Source: Marsupella aquatica
Taxonomy: Eukaryota; Marchantiophyta
DNA: 64,000 bases
Assembly: GCA_973895155.1 (NCBI GenBank)
Contig: OZ316897.1
Location: 9,672,001 to 9,736,000 of the forward strand
Direction: 5' to 3'
Shown here piece after piece: positions 1 through 10,845 of the stretch. The notes below the pieces were generated by a model that saw nothing but the letters and a program-made list of their open reading frames with translations, ran no database searches and was not told the DNA's origin. Made by a program: the position numbers and the translations under genes. Positions within the stretch are counted from its first letter, which is position 1, and every line of letters begins with the position of its first letter.

Positions 1-1
1 T

Positions 2-1273
2 CAATGGTTATTCTTACCATTTGGGTTGAAGAATGCACCAGCTGAGTTCCAGAGAGTCATGGATCGAATCCTTGCAGGTTTGGATTTTGTCAGATGTTAT
101 ATTGATGATATTTTGGTCTATTCTTCTACTGTGGAAGAACATCAGCAGCACTTGCAGATTGTGTTGGAGAGATTGAGAGCACATGGGTTGAAGCTCCATC
201 CTGGCAAGTGTAAGTTCTTCCAAGACCAGATTGAGTATTTGGGCCACACTATATACCCAGGGGGATTGGGTGTACAGCAGACTAAAGTGGAGGCCATTAC
301 ACAGATTCCTCATCCTACTGATGTGAGCAGAGTTCGTGCATTCTTGGGATTGGCGAGCTACTATAGGAGGTATGTTAAAGGATTTAGCCAGCTTGCTAAA
401 CCTTTAACCATACTCACTAAGTTGGATCAGGAATGGACTTGGGGTGATGACCAAGAGCATGCCTTTCAGGAGTTGAAGCAAAGGTTGGCATCATCCCCTA
501 TTTTGAGAAGATCCATTTCAGGCAGACCATTTCAGCTACACACTGATTGGAGTGGAGTAGGACTTGGAGCAGTGCTGACTCAAAAGGATGATGAGGGGAA
601 TGAGTTTGTTGTGGCTTATGCCAATAGATCAAACAATTCAGCAGAGGCTAAGTATAGCTCTTATGAGGGAGAGTGTTTGGCAGCAGTGTGGGCTGTTGCA
701 CACTTTCGTTGCTACTTGTTTGGTAACCCCTTCACCTTGATCACTGATCATCAGCCTCTTAAGTGGTTAATGGAGTCTGACAAGCTTACAGGGAAGCTTG
801 CACGATGGGCATTGTTGTTACAGGAGTATGATTTCCAGGTGGTGCATAGGCCTGGAAAAGTGAACTTGGATGCAGATGGATTAAGCCGCAATCCATATAC
901 CAGTCAGCAAGATGAGACTGGAGCTAGATGGCATGATGAGTCAGATAAGGAGATGGTGCCAGGATGGCATGCATCTGCCTTTCTTTGTTGGGTGCCAGCA
1001 TACAGTGGATCTATGGACTCTACCTCATTGGATGGAGTGGATGATGAGTCTTCAGATGTGGATGTTGGTGAGGTAACTTCTGGACAACAAGATATTCACA
1101 ATGATGTGAGAGTGTTGGAATATCTGCGCAGTGGTTCTATTGTTGGCAGTGTTGATGCCAAGGAACGTGACAGGGTTCTACAGAGAGCCAAGAGATTTCG
1201 ATGGGAGGGAAACCATCTTTTGAGAGTACTGCATGATGGTAGGATGTTGGTGGTACCAAAACCATCACAATGA
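2..1273 (+). pseudogene. gypsy reverse transcriptase (C-terminal part) and RNase H
   Basis: The frame begins within the RT palm: a LPFGLKNAP motif is followed by the catalytic YIDD box at about residues 25-28 counted from base 26. The RT thumb/connection (FLGLASYYRRYVKGF) follows, then RNase H with the first Asp in HTDWS, Glu in SYEGE and Asp in LITDHQPL. The domain closes with the typical HRPGKVNLDADGLSRNP segment. A linker with acidic residues leads to a TGA at 1271-1273, after which integrase continues in the same frame. All catalytic residues visible here are intact. I infer a single nonsense change in a once continuous polyprotein; no frameshift is needed. Confidence 0.88.
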
Positions 1274-1279
1274 GTACAT

Positions 1280-2533
1280 TTGGTGCGACATGCGCACGAG
1301 GAGTTGGGTCACTTTGGTGTGAAGCGCACTTACAGCTTGCTGCAGACACAGTATTGGTGGCGTGGTATGCACACTCATGTCCAACAGTTGATAGCTAAGT
1401 GTGTGGTATGTGATAGAGTGAGAGCATCATTTAATGCTCCCACTCCCCAGTTGCACCCATTGCCGATCATGGGTTTGGGATATCGTTGGAGTTTGGATTT
1501 TGCTGGTCCATTACCTCTTACCCAACGTCATAATCGGTATGTTTTGGTCATGGTGGAGCACTTCTCCAAGTGGATTGAGCTAGTGGCGTTGCCAGATAAA
1601 GCCAGTGGAGGAGTTGCTGCTACATTTTTGGATCGTGTACTCAGTCATTTTGGAGCACCAGCTGAGGTGTTGACTGATCAAGGAAGTGAGTTCCATGGAG
1701 AGTTTGAGAGTTTGTGTGAACAAGCTCTGATTGATCATCGTACTACCTCTCGTGATCATCCTGAGGCAGATGGATTAGCTGAGAGAGTTGTGCAAACTGT
1801 GAAGAGAGGATTGCGTAAGTATGGCTTGCAGGTTGGTCATCTGGGAGATTGGGATCTCCAGCTACCTTGGTTAGCTATGGGCTACCGTTTCAGTCGGCAA
1901 GCATCACTTGCATCCTTCTCACCTTACTTTTTGCTCTATGGTAGAGAGCCAGATTTGCCAGCAGCTATTCGTTGTGATGCTGCATCAGTTGTGAACTTGG
2001 ATGATCCTGATGTTTGGGTCAAGGTGTGTTCAGAGAGAGCATGGGTATTCCAGCGAGTGATGCCCATGGCTTTTGACAACCTTGCTATTGCCCAACATCG
2101 TGATACTTTGAGGTATGTCACTATTCGTGGAGGAGGTTACCGTGCAAGCATTCGACGATTTCATCCTGGTGATTATGTTTATTTGCAGCAGATAGCACCC
2201 ACCACACTTGATGTGACCGCAGGCTGGCCAATCTTACGTGTGCGTGAAGTATTGCCTTCTGGTGTCCTGATGTTGGAGGGACGCGATGGTATGGTTTGGA
2301 AGGATCATGTGCGCAACTGTGCACCATGCCACCTTCCCAACATTGATGGTACAGTAGATCCAAGCTTGGCACATGTTCGTGCTGGCTTGAAATGTATGTT
2401 GTGTGGATCTGCTCAGGGAGCAGCTACTATATTGATTTGTGATCAGTGTTCTAGAGGATGGCACATGTCATGTTTGACACCACCATTGCAGGTGATTCCT
2501 AGTGGATCATGGTTGTGTCCTCAGTGTCGGTGA
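1280..2533 (+). CDS. gypsy integrase with C-terminal PHD finger
   Basis: The same polyprotein frame continues after the TGA. An H2C2 zinc-binding domain comes first (HAHEELGHFG ... CVVCD), then the integrase catalytic core with Asp in SLDFAGPLP, Asp in LTDQGSEF and Glu in GLAERVVQT, the expected D,D-35-E pattern. A C-terminal beta-barrel-like region follows. The last 50 or so residues hold a C4HC3 zinc finger (CMLC, CDQC, H, C, CPQC, with the Trp before the last Cys pair), which is a PHD finger, at 2393-2530. Plant chromoviruses usually carry a chromodomain at this end; no chromodomain is visible. In the family these C-terminal readers are thought to steer integration to marked chromatin; that role here is inference. 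Confidence 0.85.
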   Translation: MVRHAHEELGHFGVKRTYSLLQTQYWWRGMHTHVQQLIAKCVVCDRVRASFNAPTPQLHPLPIMGLGYRWSLDFAGPLPLTQRHNRYVLVMVEHFSKWIELVALPDKASGGVAATFLDRVLSHFGAPAEVLTDQGSEFHGEFESLCEQALIDHRTTSRDHPEADGLAERVVQTVKRGLRKYGLQVGHLGDWDLQLPWLAMGYRFSRQASLASFSPYFLLYGREPDLPAAIRCDAASVVNLDDPDVWVKVCSERAWVFQRVMPMAFDNLAIAQHRDTLRYVTIRGGGYRASIRRFHPGDYVYLQQIAPTTLDVTAGWPILRVREVLPSGVLMLEGRDGMVWKDHVRNCAPCHLPNIDGTVDPSLAHVRAGLKCMLCGSAQGAATILICDQCSRGWHMSCLTPPLQVIPSGSWLCPQCR

Positions 2534-2694
2534 AGCCGACTAGTTATCATTTGTGTTCTCTTGGCAGATATGGATTGCAGGTAGGTGATCGATGGGGCTC
2601 ACTTGCACCCGGCCTCCTGATCTTCACACCTAAAAAGGTGTATATCAACCTTGTAGAACTCATGGCTAGCTAGAGTTAGGGGACCTTACTCCCA

Positions 2695-2708
2695 GCTAGG
2701 GGGGCGAT
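2695..2708 (+). promoter_or_regulatory. polypurine tract of the gypsy element
   Basis: A purine-rich run containing six G residues lies directly before the TGTGGG that opens the first 136-bp repeat. This is the expected place for the plus-strand primer of an LTR element, and it fixes the start of the 3' LTR at about 2709. Confidence 0.55.
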
Positions 2709-3323
2709 TGTGGGTTTTGGACATGTGTGGACATGAGTTCCACTTGTATTCCATTCTCTTGTATTTATGATGTGGCAGTGTGACTATGTCTGGATGTATG
2801 TGACAAGCGATGTATGTTGTGTAGCGATATGTATGCGCACGACAGCTGTCACACCATTCTGAGTAGTGTATTAGTATATCGTGCTATTAGAGTATGTACG
2901 TTTGGTATGAGTGCTATTGGAGCCGATAAGGTTCTGTCAGGTTTGTGTGAGAGGGTACTTCTCACTTGTGAGGCATTGAAAGGTCATCTTTCAATGTTGA
3001 GCCTTGGAGAGAGAGGAGCTTGAGGAGCTTGAGTGTGGCTATGGTGACTGTGAGCTCCGCTTGTGTAACGTGGATTCCTTGAGTAGTGCAAGGTGCGTTG
3101 GCTTGACATACGTGTGTAATCAGATCAGTGCGGGATCGATGGGGTATTGTTGACCGGGATCGTTGCACCGATTGTATGGGAGATTATTGTGGGTTTTGGA
3201 CATGTGTGGACATGAGTTCCACTTGTATTCCATTCTCTTGTATTTGTGATGTGGCAGTGTGACTATGTCTGGATGTATGTGACAAGCGATGTATGTTGTG
3301 TAGCGATATGTATGCGCACGACA
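2709..3323 (+). repeat. 3' LTR region with 136-bp terminal direct repeats
   Basis: The block 2709-2844 recurs at 3188-3323 with one mismatch, offset 479 bp. Both copies begin TGTGGGTTTTGG and end GCGCACGACA, the TG...CA form of an LTR. The 343 bp between them show no long ORF. Readings: one 615-bp LTR that has duplicated its first 136 bp at its end; a full LTR followed by a truncated second copy; or a small TRIM-like element with 136-bp terminal repeats. A short purine stretch (GGGAGA) also precedes the second copy. The 5' LTR lies outside the window, so the choice cannot be made here. Confidence 0.7.
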
Positions 3324-3390
3324 TTTATCCATTCATGTGATCATTCTGTAGTTGCTTGCACATAATGTTTTTGTCATATATGCCATGTAG

Positions 3391-3752
3391 GGAGGATCCA
3401 AATAGACCTGCAGAAATGATATCCTATGGTGGGGGATTGTACCATTTATCATGGCCAGTTGCTTCATCAAACAAAAGGAGAGCTCGTCTTTTGAGGCATG
3501 GTGATATTGTTACAAAGTTCTCAACATTTTGTCAGGCCATTGACGAGAGCCTTGTTGAGCTAAATGCTCCCCTTGAGTCTTCATTGGATGCCGAAGACTG
3601 CATGGTCTTACGTTGAGACCATTCCTAGTCATCAGTGTGATATTGTTTTCCACAAGTTGGCATCATTAGTTGGCAACTTCTTTGACAGGACAACCTTTCC
3701 TGGGAAACTTACATCAGCCATACATGCCACTTGGGAGACATTTGGCAATTAG
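3391..3752 (+). pseudogene. gene fragment of unknown family (possible old exon)
   Basis: A candidate splice acceptor (tatgccatgtag) at 3379-3390 precedes a reading frame with protein-like composition (EDPNRPAEMISYGGGLYHLSWP at its start) that ends at 3616. Around 3600 the protein-like signal moves to another frame, which continues with ETIPSHQCDIVFHKLASL and stops at 3752. One frameshift would join them into about 120 residues. I do not recognise the family. It lies just beyond the gypsy LTR, so the gypsy may have interrupted the parent gene. It could also be chance coding potential. Confidence 0.35.
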
Positions 3753-5230
3753 TTTGTTCTTCATATTTTGGACTTAGTTTGTAATTGTCAAGACCTTGTA
3801 TGGGTGTTTGTTCAATTGTTTGCTTCTGTGATATTTACTTCTAAATCATCTCTTTCCTCAACATTTCAATTTTTCGGGGAATAGAGTGTTGACATGGGTT
3901 CTTTGTTATAGTATTTTGGTATATTTTGGCCTGTGCCCCTGGCTGGCCTTTGTCATATGTAGGGATGGAAGTCTTGTTGGATGGCCACAAAATGGGTTCA
4001 AACCCACTTGGGAGTAGTTGTTTTCTCAATTATAGAAAGACATAATAAGGAAAGTGGGCATTTTCCCTCTCTTTGCTAGACTCTCCATATAGCAGTCTCA
4101 AAACAATTGTCCCTTTCATATGTCCACCATTGAAAATATTTTTAAGCATATTCAAATTTTGGGTTTATCTTCTATATATATTACAGATTCTTATGGTAAA
4201 CTGAAGTAGGAAGGACCACATTTTGGTGGTCCATGGGAGTTTGGGGCCCATGACTTGATGATTATGAGTCCTATAATAGTCTTTAGTTTTTCACTTGCAA
4301 TATAACTAGAGAGGAGGAAGTCAAAGTGAGGCAAGTCCAAATATTTCATTTTAACACACTGCAAATTAATCTAATGGAATAACTCTTATTTCTTTGATGA
4401 GATACTCAACCAAAATTCCAAAAGTACACTCAGTTTGATGGAAGAGTAGCTTACGCACTTCTCTAGCATATACTCAAAACTACAAAATATTTGAATTTAT
4501 AAACATTGACTTTTTTCAATTAAAATAAAATTGGACCAACTTTATTGTCCACGGGCTTTTGAGTTCCCCTAACACATTTTTCTAATGTTTGAGAAGATAA
4601 TTATGATGGAAGTTTGTGCTCTCAAAATAAAGTGTTCTAACTTAGTATGTTTTCTACATACTATCCAATCTGGATTACCCTATGTATTTTTTTAGTCTGG
4701 ATTACAATAAGCATTTTTTAACTCCAGGAAATAATGTAAATGGCCAGTGTTGTGTTTACTTGTTGTTAGTTTTCTACTTTGAAACTTATGCATACCCTAT
4801 GTAGTACATGGTCAAATGCACAGTCAGTTGACAATTTTATATCTATAAACACTGTCTTTCATGCAGCAATTCCAATCTCATGCATCACCATCAAGAACTT
4901 AAATAGTGTAACACATTGCATTCTGGAATCTATTATTACACCTTTCAATATTCAACATCCCAAAGCTTTACTTCTTTATATTCTTGCCAGGGTGCAATGG
5001 TACAAAGATAAACCCTTCAAACTAAAGCAGGCCTGAGTCTAAACAACTAAAGGTCTTCCTAAAGTATAATTAGAGTTTAGGAAGATGTGGGTGAAGAGAC
5101 ATACCTCTTCACCGAAAATATCCTAAAGTAGATGTGAAAGAACTAGCTACAAACTAATAAATGCTGAATGGTGGTGCCCTGAAGAAAATAAGTGGTGCCA
5201 TGAGTAAAAATTAATAACCTAAACATGAAC
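3753..5230. other. AT-rich intergenic stretch without a gene
   Basis: I see no convincing coding frame, splice pattern or repeat. The only frame above 80 codons (4779-5036) has no recognisable motif. Towards 5160-5215 short phrases of the type gtggtgcc-atgag recur; similar phrases flank the unknown ORF family at 7640 and 18320, which may mark the edges of that repeat. Confidence 0.5.
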
Positions 5231-7456
5231 TCAACGCCGGTCTATGGGTGAAGGTTGAACAATGAGTGGTGGTAAGTTTGCAACCCAACCAAGTGACTTT
5301 CGACCTTTTGAAGACTTCCCAAATTGCTGATTCTTTCGTAGTTGAGCTCTTGTCGTAAGTAGCAATCGGATGTGACGTTCTTGGGCAGGAACTCCATCGG
5401 GTCCAACCCAACAGGAGAATACTTCAGGCCAAGGAAAGTCAGGGTCTGGAAAAGGTAAGGGAGGGTGAATATGGGTGCAATGATAAGCCCACGACCATAC
5501 ATCAGAAGATTCTAAGGTATCTCTCCTTGGTACTTCTATGGGTAGGAGTAGTTTAGAATCAGCAGGATTGGGTGCATAAGTAGATACAAAAGGAATGTGT
5601 CGACCATGGATTGTACGGAATGGTATAGGGGGGAGAATGGCAATGTTCCGTAAGGCATAAGAATCCACTAATTCCTTAAAATGAAAATCCCACACTAAGG
5701 GTGCCCATCGAGACACATGTTCCATAGGTTCATGAGTCTGAATTGGTTGTGCAGTAAGGACTTCAGGAATTTTACCTTTATCCCTATTCAAGGTAGAAGA
5801 AGATGGCAGAGGTGAACTCGCGGGTACGTCCGGTGGTACCACAGTATCATGCCAAGGTAGAGAAAAAATAATGGAAGGTGTAGGAGAAGAGTTCACCAAA
5901 TCTTTATATGCTGCTTTGATTGGATCAGGTGTAGTTGATGGCTGCTCCTCAGGTACAGTATTCTTCTCTGAAGGTAGAGGAGGATTGACAGCAATAGGGA
6001 CTGAAATTCGCTCTTCGTGAATGTCCCCTACTGATTTGACCTGCTGAGATGGTGCATTCTTTGTTGAATCCTGGTCAGTGATGACAACATCAATCGGATC
6101 TTCATCAGCATAGTGTGTAAACTCCACAGCGAATGGCTCAAGCAAGGGATCCGGCAGACTGCCTTCCATTAAATCCTCCTGCTTGGAATGTAGCATCGGT
6201 TCCTCAATTAAATGATCAATGGTCATCTCTAGAGGTACCATATCATCACAGTCTTTAGAATCAGAATCATCTTCCCCCTTTAACTCTCCAGATTGCTTAT
6301 TTGTGTTGGGTTCCTGCATGAGAGCCTCTGTAGCTGTAGGTGAGGTGGTAATTTCCACCAATACTTCCTCCATAGGTAACTTGTCCTTCCAAGCTGAAAC
6401 GGAAACAGTAACAGGGATATCCGTAATTTCCTCAGGTACGGTGGCATCAACAGCAAAATCAGGAGAATCATGTTGGGAACTAATAGGATCATCACAGTCC
6501 ACATGATCGTAAGGATTAAATCCTGATGGTTCTCCAGGATGAGTCGTAGGTGCTACGGAAGTGAACTGATAAGTTCTGATGTTCTCTTCTTGTGATGGAA
6601 AGGGAAAAGAATCATGTGCCTTGTCGGTCACCACATCATGTTTGAGTCTCTTCACAACTGTAAGCAATTGATCTCGATCGCAGGTCAGAATTTCAGTGAG
6701 TTCCTTCACTAGTTTGTGATCAGTCAAGGGGATTGGCTTACTCGGGGCACTCTTGGGAGGATCAGGAAAGACAATCTCTTTCCACCTTCAGCTTTCTTCC
6801 AGATTCAGACAACCTGCTGCATGATAAATGTGTGCAAGGAAAGGAGCTACGTATGTAAAGGAAGGATATTTCAATAAGCATTGGGCCTGGTTTTGAATGA
6901 GCTCTAACAAGACTTTAGCCCAATTCACCGTCAATAATCCTTCTAGTGATGCTACGACAGTAATGGCAATAGTCAGCATGATACGCCCGGGCCTGTCAGG
7001 ATGAAGGATTGGATTCAGGAATTCAAACAACCTCTGTAATTCAGGATCGATGCAATGTTCAATCTTCCACCCCTCTTTGCGCTTCCTGTTTTCTGATTTG
7101 AAATACTTGTCAGCAACATTAGAAAAAGGGCCATTGGGATCACACCAATCATCTCCGGACACTGGTAAAGAATAAGCCTTGGCAATCAGCGCTTTAGTCC
7201 AATTTGGAGGTTGAGCACGGATGGAACCTTTCACTCTGGTCGCGCGTGTTGCTGGCATCAAATCAGCAATCAAACTTGAATGACTGACATTCCAGGGCAA
7301 GCAAAGGAGATGAGCTAGGCGTAGTACCTTCAATTGGACTTGTAAAGATCTAAGTTGCCCAGGATCGGAAGGAATGACTGCCCGAATCTCCCTGGACTTT
7401 GGTAGCTTCTGAGGCGCAGTCGGTGACATTGGCTCCTTCCTTTTTGACCGAACCAT
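5231..7456 (-). pseudogene. unknown repetitive ORF family, copy 1, one in-frame stop
   Basis: Read from ATG at 7456, one frame of 742 codons is broken only by a TGA at 6788-6790; there is no frameshift. The first 222 residues look folded and helical: VKGS, a W-containing helix, AKAYSLP, then an FLNPILHP turn and long hydrophobic helices. This resembles the domain called 'putative plant transposon protein' (PF20167) by eye only. After the stop come about 300 acidic, Pro/Thr/Ser-rich residues, probably disordered. The end is a conserved block (LPFPDPD..WP, DGVPAQERHIRLLL, QFGKSSKGRKSLGWVA) that recurs at 18.3 kb. No zinc knuckle, protease or polymerase is visible. Being repetitive, I take it for a mobile-element protein of unknown role. 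Confidence 0.6.
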
Positions 7457-9410
7457 GTTTTACCAGCATAAGATTCCCAACAGAGTGCTAGTGGCGGCCT
7501 TCGGAACTTAGTCGCAAAAAGGAGGAAAACCGAAAGTCGGGATGACATTGTTTTAGGGTTGGTTGATTGATGCTTACCCGAGGCTTCAGGTGACAGGTGT
7601 AACTCTTCCAGAGACATGTAACCATCCCGGAAACTTAAGTAGTGGTGCCCTTATGAGTGTTAGTGGTGTCTTATGTAATTTTCATTTGTGGAAGGTCGTA
7701 AACACTAAAAAATATATAATTCTCACCTTTCTAAAATAACTCCCAAGATTACAACTTAACACCCTAATCACACCCTAAAAATGTGAGAATGATCAAAGTA
7801 TGTGTTTATGTTAGAATGCTCAGAGAACATCTCAAATTTTCATCAAAATTTCCTGTGGAGGTTAAGCACTCGAAAATTTTTTATCAGTCCAATTTTTAAT
7901 GATTACTAGACAAGTTACGAATCTGGTTTAGTCCAACACTACTAATCTGGATATATTAGTCCAAAGGGGTTGGTAAAGGGCCAAATTTGGACGATGCTTT
8001 CATAAGTGAGACAGTCCTTGTGCTTAACATGCAAGCACGCGCTCTCCACACTGTGGTGTGCATGCTTTCATTGCTTACTCAGCTTGACGGTAAGAATAAA
8101 GTAAGTTGATGGTTAGGAGGTGGAGAACTTCAACTGTACATATATTGAGCTGCATTTGATATTTGCATAATTAAATTCTCCACCAGAGCAAGTTCTACGG
8201 ACACACAGCTCCCCCGCCCCCTTGTATTGTGAGTGTCAGCATTGCCAGTATTTGTTTAATTGACTAATATTCACCACAAACTTACCTCCTCCATGACTCC
8301 CTCATACTACAAAAAATTCGAGGAAAATAAACTAAATCCACCATAATCTGCCCTGCAGCTCCAGCCCTTGGAAGATTTTGCAGCTGTCCATAAGATCAGA
8401 CAAGTGAAGATCTCATGGCTATAATTCATATACTGAGGGAAAATTATAAATAATTATTGGGCAGGTCCAACCTCTTTTTCTTGCCAGTTCAGCTCTCTAA
8501 CAAATGAAAAAGCAACTGAGGCTAGCTTATGGAAAGGGTGGGGGATTCTAGCTATAAAAAAATCAATTGGTTTTTATAAAAGATGTCCCCTAGCAAAAAA
8601 CAACAAAATTGATGAAAATGTATACTAAAAAAATTGCACTTCAGTCTTGACGTACACTGGTCAATAAATAATACCACAAATAGTGACTAATTAATTAGTT
8701 GTGAACAAAAGGGAAAAGCCACACACAAAAGACAAAGGAGAAAACAAAGTATAAAAAGGAAATGAAAGGGAACAAAATACACAAAAGACAAATGTGAAAA
8801 GGTACCATACAGAAAAGATATAAAAGGGGATGGTATCCAGAGGTATGTATTTTTCCCAATCCAGGGTCACAAACAAATATATTTTAAATCTAATGGCTGG
8901 GATTGATTCCCGTTTCCAATCCAGGGTCACAAACAAATATACTTTAAATCTAATGGTTGGGATTGATTCCCGCCAATTCTAGTTTCATAACCTGACAATG
9001 CCTACAAAAAGAGGGGGATTGTTTATAATTATAGTGTGTAGATACCCCTTTTAGAAGTAACCACTATATATCACAACATTAAGTACAAACAGTTCACGAT
9101 AATTAGAATAGAATCGAATTGACTTTACTTCTATCTCATTGAGTCTTATATTGTACAACTCATGAGCTTGTGCTGATGACCTTTGAATTGTAGCTACATG
9201 CTTTCAAATTGAAGCTAAGCCATTGTTGTAGTACAAAAACAAACACTTTACTTATTTATAACTTTTGAATCAAATTAAAAAATAATAATTTCATTGGGGT
9301 TCTTCTCACACCTGCTTCTATTCATCACTTCTTTCATATTTAAGTATTAACAATCGTGCAAACTCTAGAAGATATGAGATATTCAAACATGTCATCAGAT
9401 GGCCAAATTA
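7457..9410. other. intergenic stretch without a gene
   Basis: AT-rich DNA between the unknown ORF and the dioxygenase-like ORF, both on the minus strand. Apart from the 60-bp tandem duplication at 8856-8972 and an A/G-rich run at 8700-8830, I see nothing. A short frame at 7330-7617 overlaps the ORF start in another phase and is not supported. Confidence 0.5.
8856..8972. repeat. 60-bp tandem duplication
   Basis: The 57-bp stretch 8856-8912 recurs at 8916-8972, offset exactly 60 bp, with two mismatches. It contains CCAATCCAGGGTCACAAAC and ends GGGATTGATTCCCG. The 81-residue minus-strand frame across it is created by the duplication and is not supported as a gene. Confidence 0.9.
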
Positions 9411-10845
9411 CTAAACAAGCGTGGGTTTCTTCCATTGTTGCCTACTTGTCGGGTAAGTCACCTTCTTTTTTGACTCAAGTTGCTCCTTCTTATGAGAAAT
9501 TTTGTTTTTTCGTTGTAAAAGTTGATAAAGAGGTAGATTGACTGCAACAACTCCAACATAAGTTGCATTTGAAGTTGGAATTCTGTATCCTGTACCATGG
9601 AGAACACTGCTCCTGAATGCAAACAAATCTCCATCCCCAATTGGTAGTCTAATTCCATATTCAGGAATTACAAAATCAATTGGAGACACCTCAGCATCAG
9701 GATGGCTTGCATCTAAACTATCTAAACTAATGCAAACTAAAATCTGTAATATCCTTATCCATGTGCACTTGGCTACAATAATCTTTTGAGATATATTTTG
9801 ATAAGCTGACGGGCCAGAACACTCCAACAATCTCTCCCATTCTGTCTTTTCATATATGATGTCAGTTAGGTATGGATTTGAAAACTTGAAAAAACTATCC
9901 GACACCTCTGGGCACCACCAAAGATACAAGGCCAAGATTATGTCCGTCAATTCAGTATGTGCATACTTGTCAATAAGCTCCTCAAATTGTCCAGCCAAGT
10001 GACATTCTTGCAAAATTTTGCTCATTTTCATCACATGGGTAAAAAATGAAACTTTGTTTGGTGCATCCTTCTGAAATCTGTGATAGAAAGGCCCAAATCC
10101 TGACATGTGGCTATCCAAAGAGCGTTTTTCTTCTGCACGGCTCAAGGCAGGATGAGCATTGAACAAGTTAACAAGTATTGATCTAATTTGCTTCAAACTC
10201 TCTCCTTTTAAAATCTTTTGTGTGATCATAATTGCTATCAGAATGGGCCTTGAACCAGAACGATCATAAAAATAAGTACATTGTTTTTGCTTCACTTGAA
10301 TGATGAATTCAGTTGACATTAACCTGTAAAATCTTCTATCTTTCAGTTTTAATGATTCCAAGAAATCAATGTCCCAATCACCTAGAAAACATCCATTATA
10401 CTGTTGAAGAAATGAATCATTGAGTTTTGAGACACCAATGTCAATCTTAGAAAATGCTGTACAAGATTGTGAAGCCTCAATTCTTTGTTGATACATTGCA
10501 TCAATGTCAGTATTTCTCAATGCCGCACCATAAATTCGGATTGGCTTGGGAAAACTCATCCAACTTTGAGGATTGTTGAAGAAAAGATCAATCTTGGTCC
10601 ACTCATCAGAAGAAAAAGTCTCATATCGAAAGCTCTTACAATTGTGATATCCATTGAAAAAATAGCCCTTTTTGAACTTCCCCAACCTCCAAATTCAAAA
10701 CACTTTCAACAAAAAGTTTGAAAGAACCCTGTGTTTTCAGTATCCAATTCAAAGCAAATATTTCCTTGTCCTTCAATAGCCGAGATAAGTATTTCCACAT
10801 CATCACAAATATACGGATTGACCGGTCTTCCCCTTTTGTCAACTT
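9411..10845 (-). CDS. candidate TET/JBP-like 2-oxoglutarate Fe(II) dioxygenase, broken 5' part
   Basis: The main frame runs from 10685 to 9411 (424 residues from a TTG, so the true start lies upstream). Near its end is a double-stranded beta-helix-like signature: HPD at about residues 328-330 (H-x-D iron ligands), then PEYGIRLPIGDGDLFAFRSS and a distal His in VLHGTG at about 363. The 35-residue spacing and the order P-Y-G, GD, F-S, L-H-G fit TET/JBP-type enzymes, which oxidise 5-methylcytosine or thymine. The usual 2-oxoglutarate-binding Arg about ten residues later is not evident (NATYVGVV), so activity is uncertain. Upstream, a T-rich tract and TTATGTGCAG acceptor open an exon at 10845 in another frame (EVDKRGRPVNPY) that stops at 10706; a frameshift or small unresolved intron separates them. 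It is AT-rich and may be a pseudogene. Confidence 0.45.

Larger units (their letters stand above)
1..3323 (+). mobile_element. Ty3/gypsy LTR retrotransposon, 3' part (pol to 3' LTR)
   Basis: The window opens inside pol, so 5' LTR, gag, protease and the first part of reverse transcriptase are outside. Domain order is reverse transcriptase, RNase H, integrase, which is the Ty3/gypsy order (copia has integrase first). The frame is open from base 2 to 2533 apart from one TGA at 1271-1273. Non-coding DNA, a purine tract and the LTR-like direct repeats at 2709-3323 follow. The element ends about 67 bases before a possible exon starting near 3391, so it may sit in an intron of an old gene. It is probably not autonomous because of the stop. 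Confidence 0.9.

Noticed and set aside
3960-4020. tRNA-like phrase GGGTTCAAACCCACTTGGG
   Set aside because: It resembles a T-arm, but no acceptor stem, D-arm or anticodon arm can be built around it.
8691-8936. 81-residue minus-strand hydrophobic frame
   Set aside because: Created by an A/G-rich run and the 60-bp duplication; no gene evidence.
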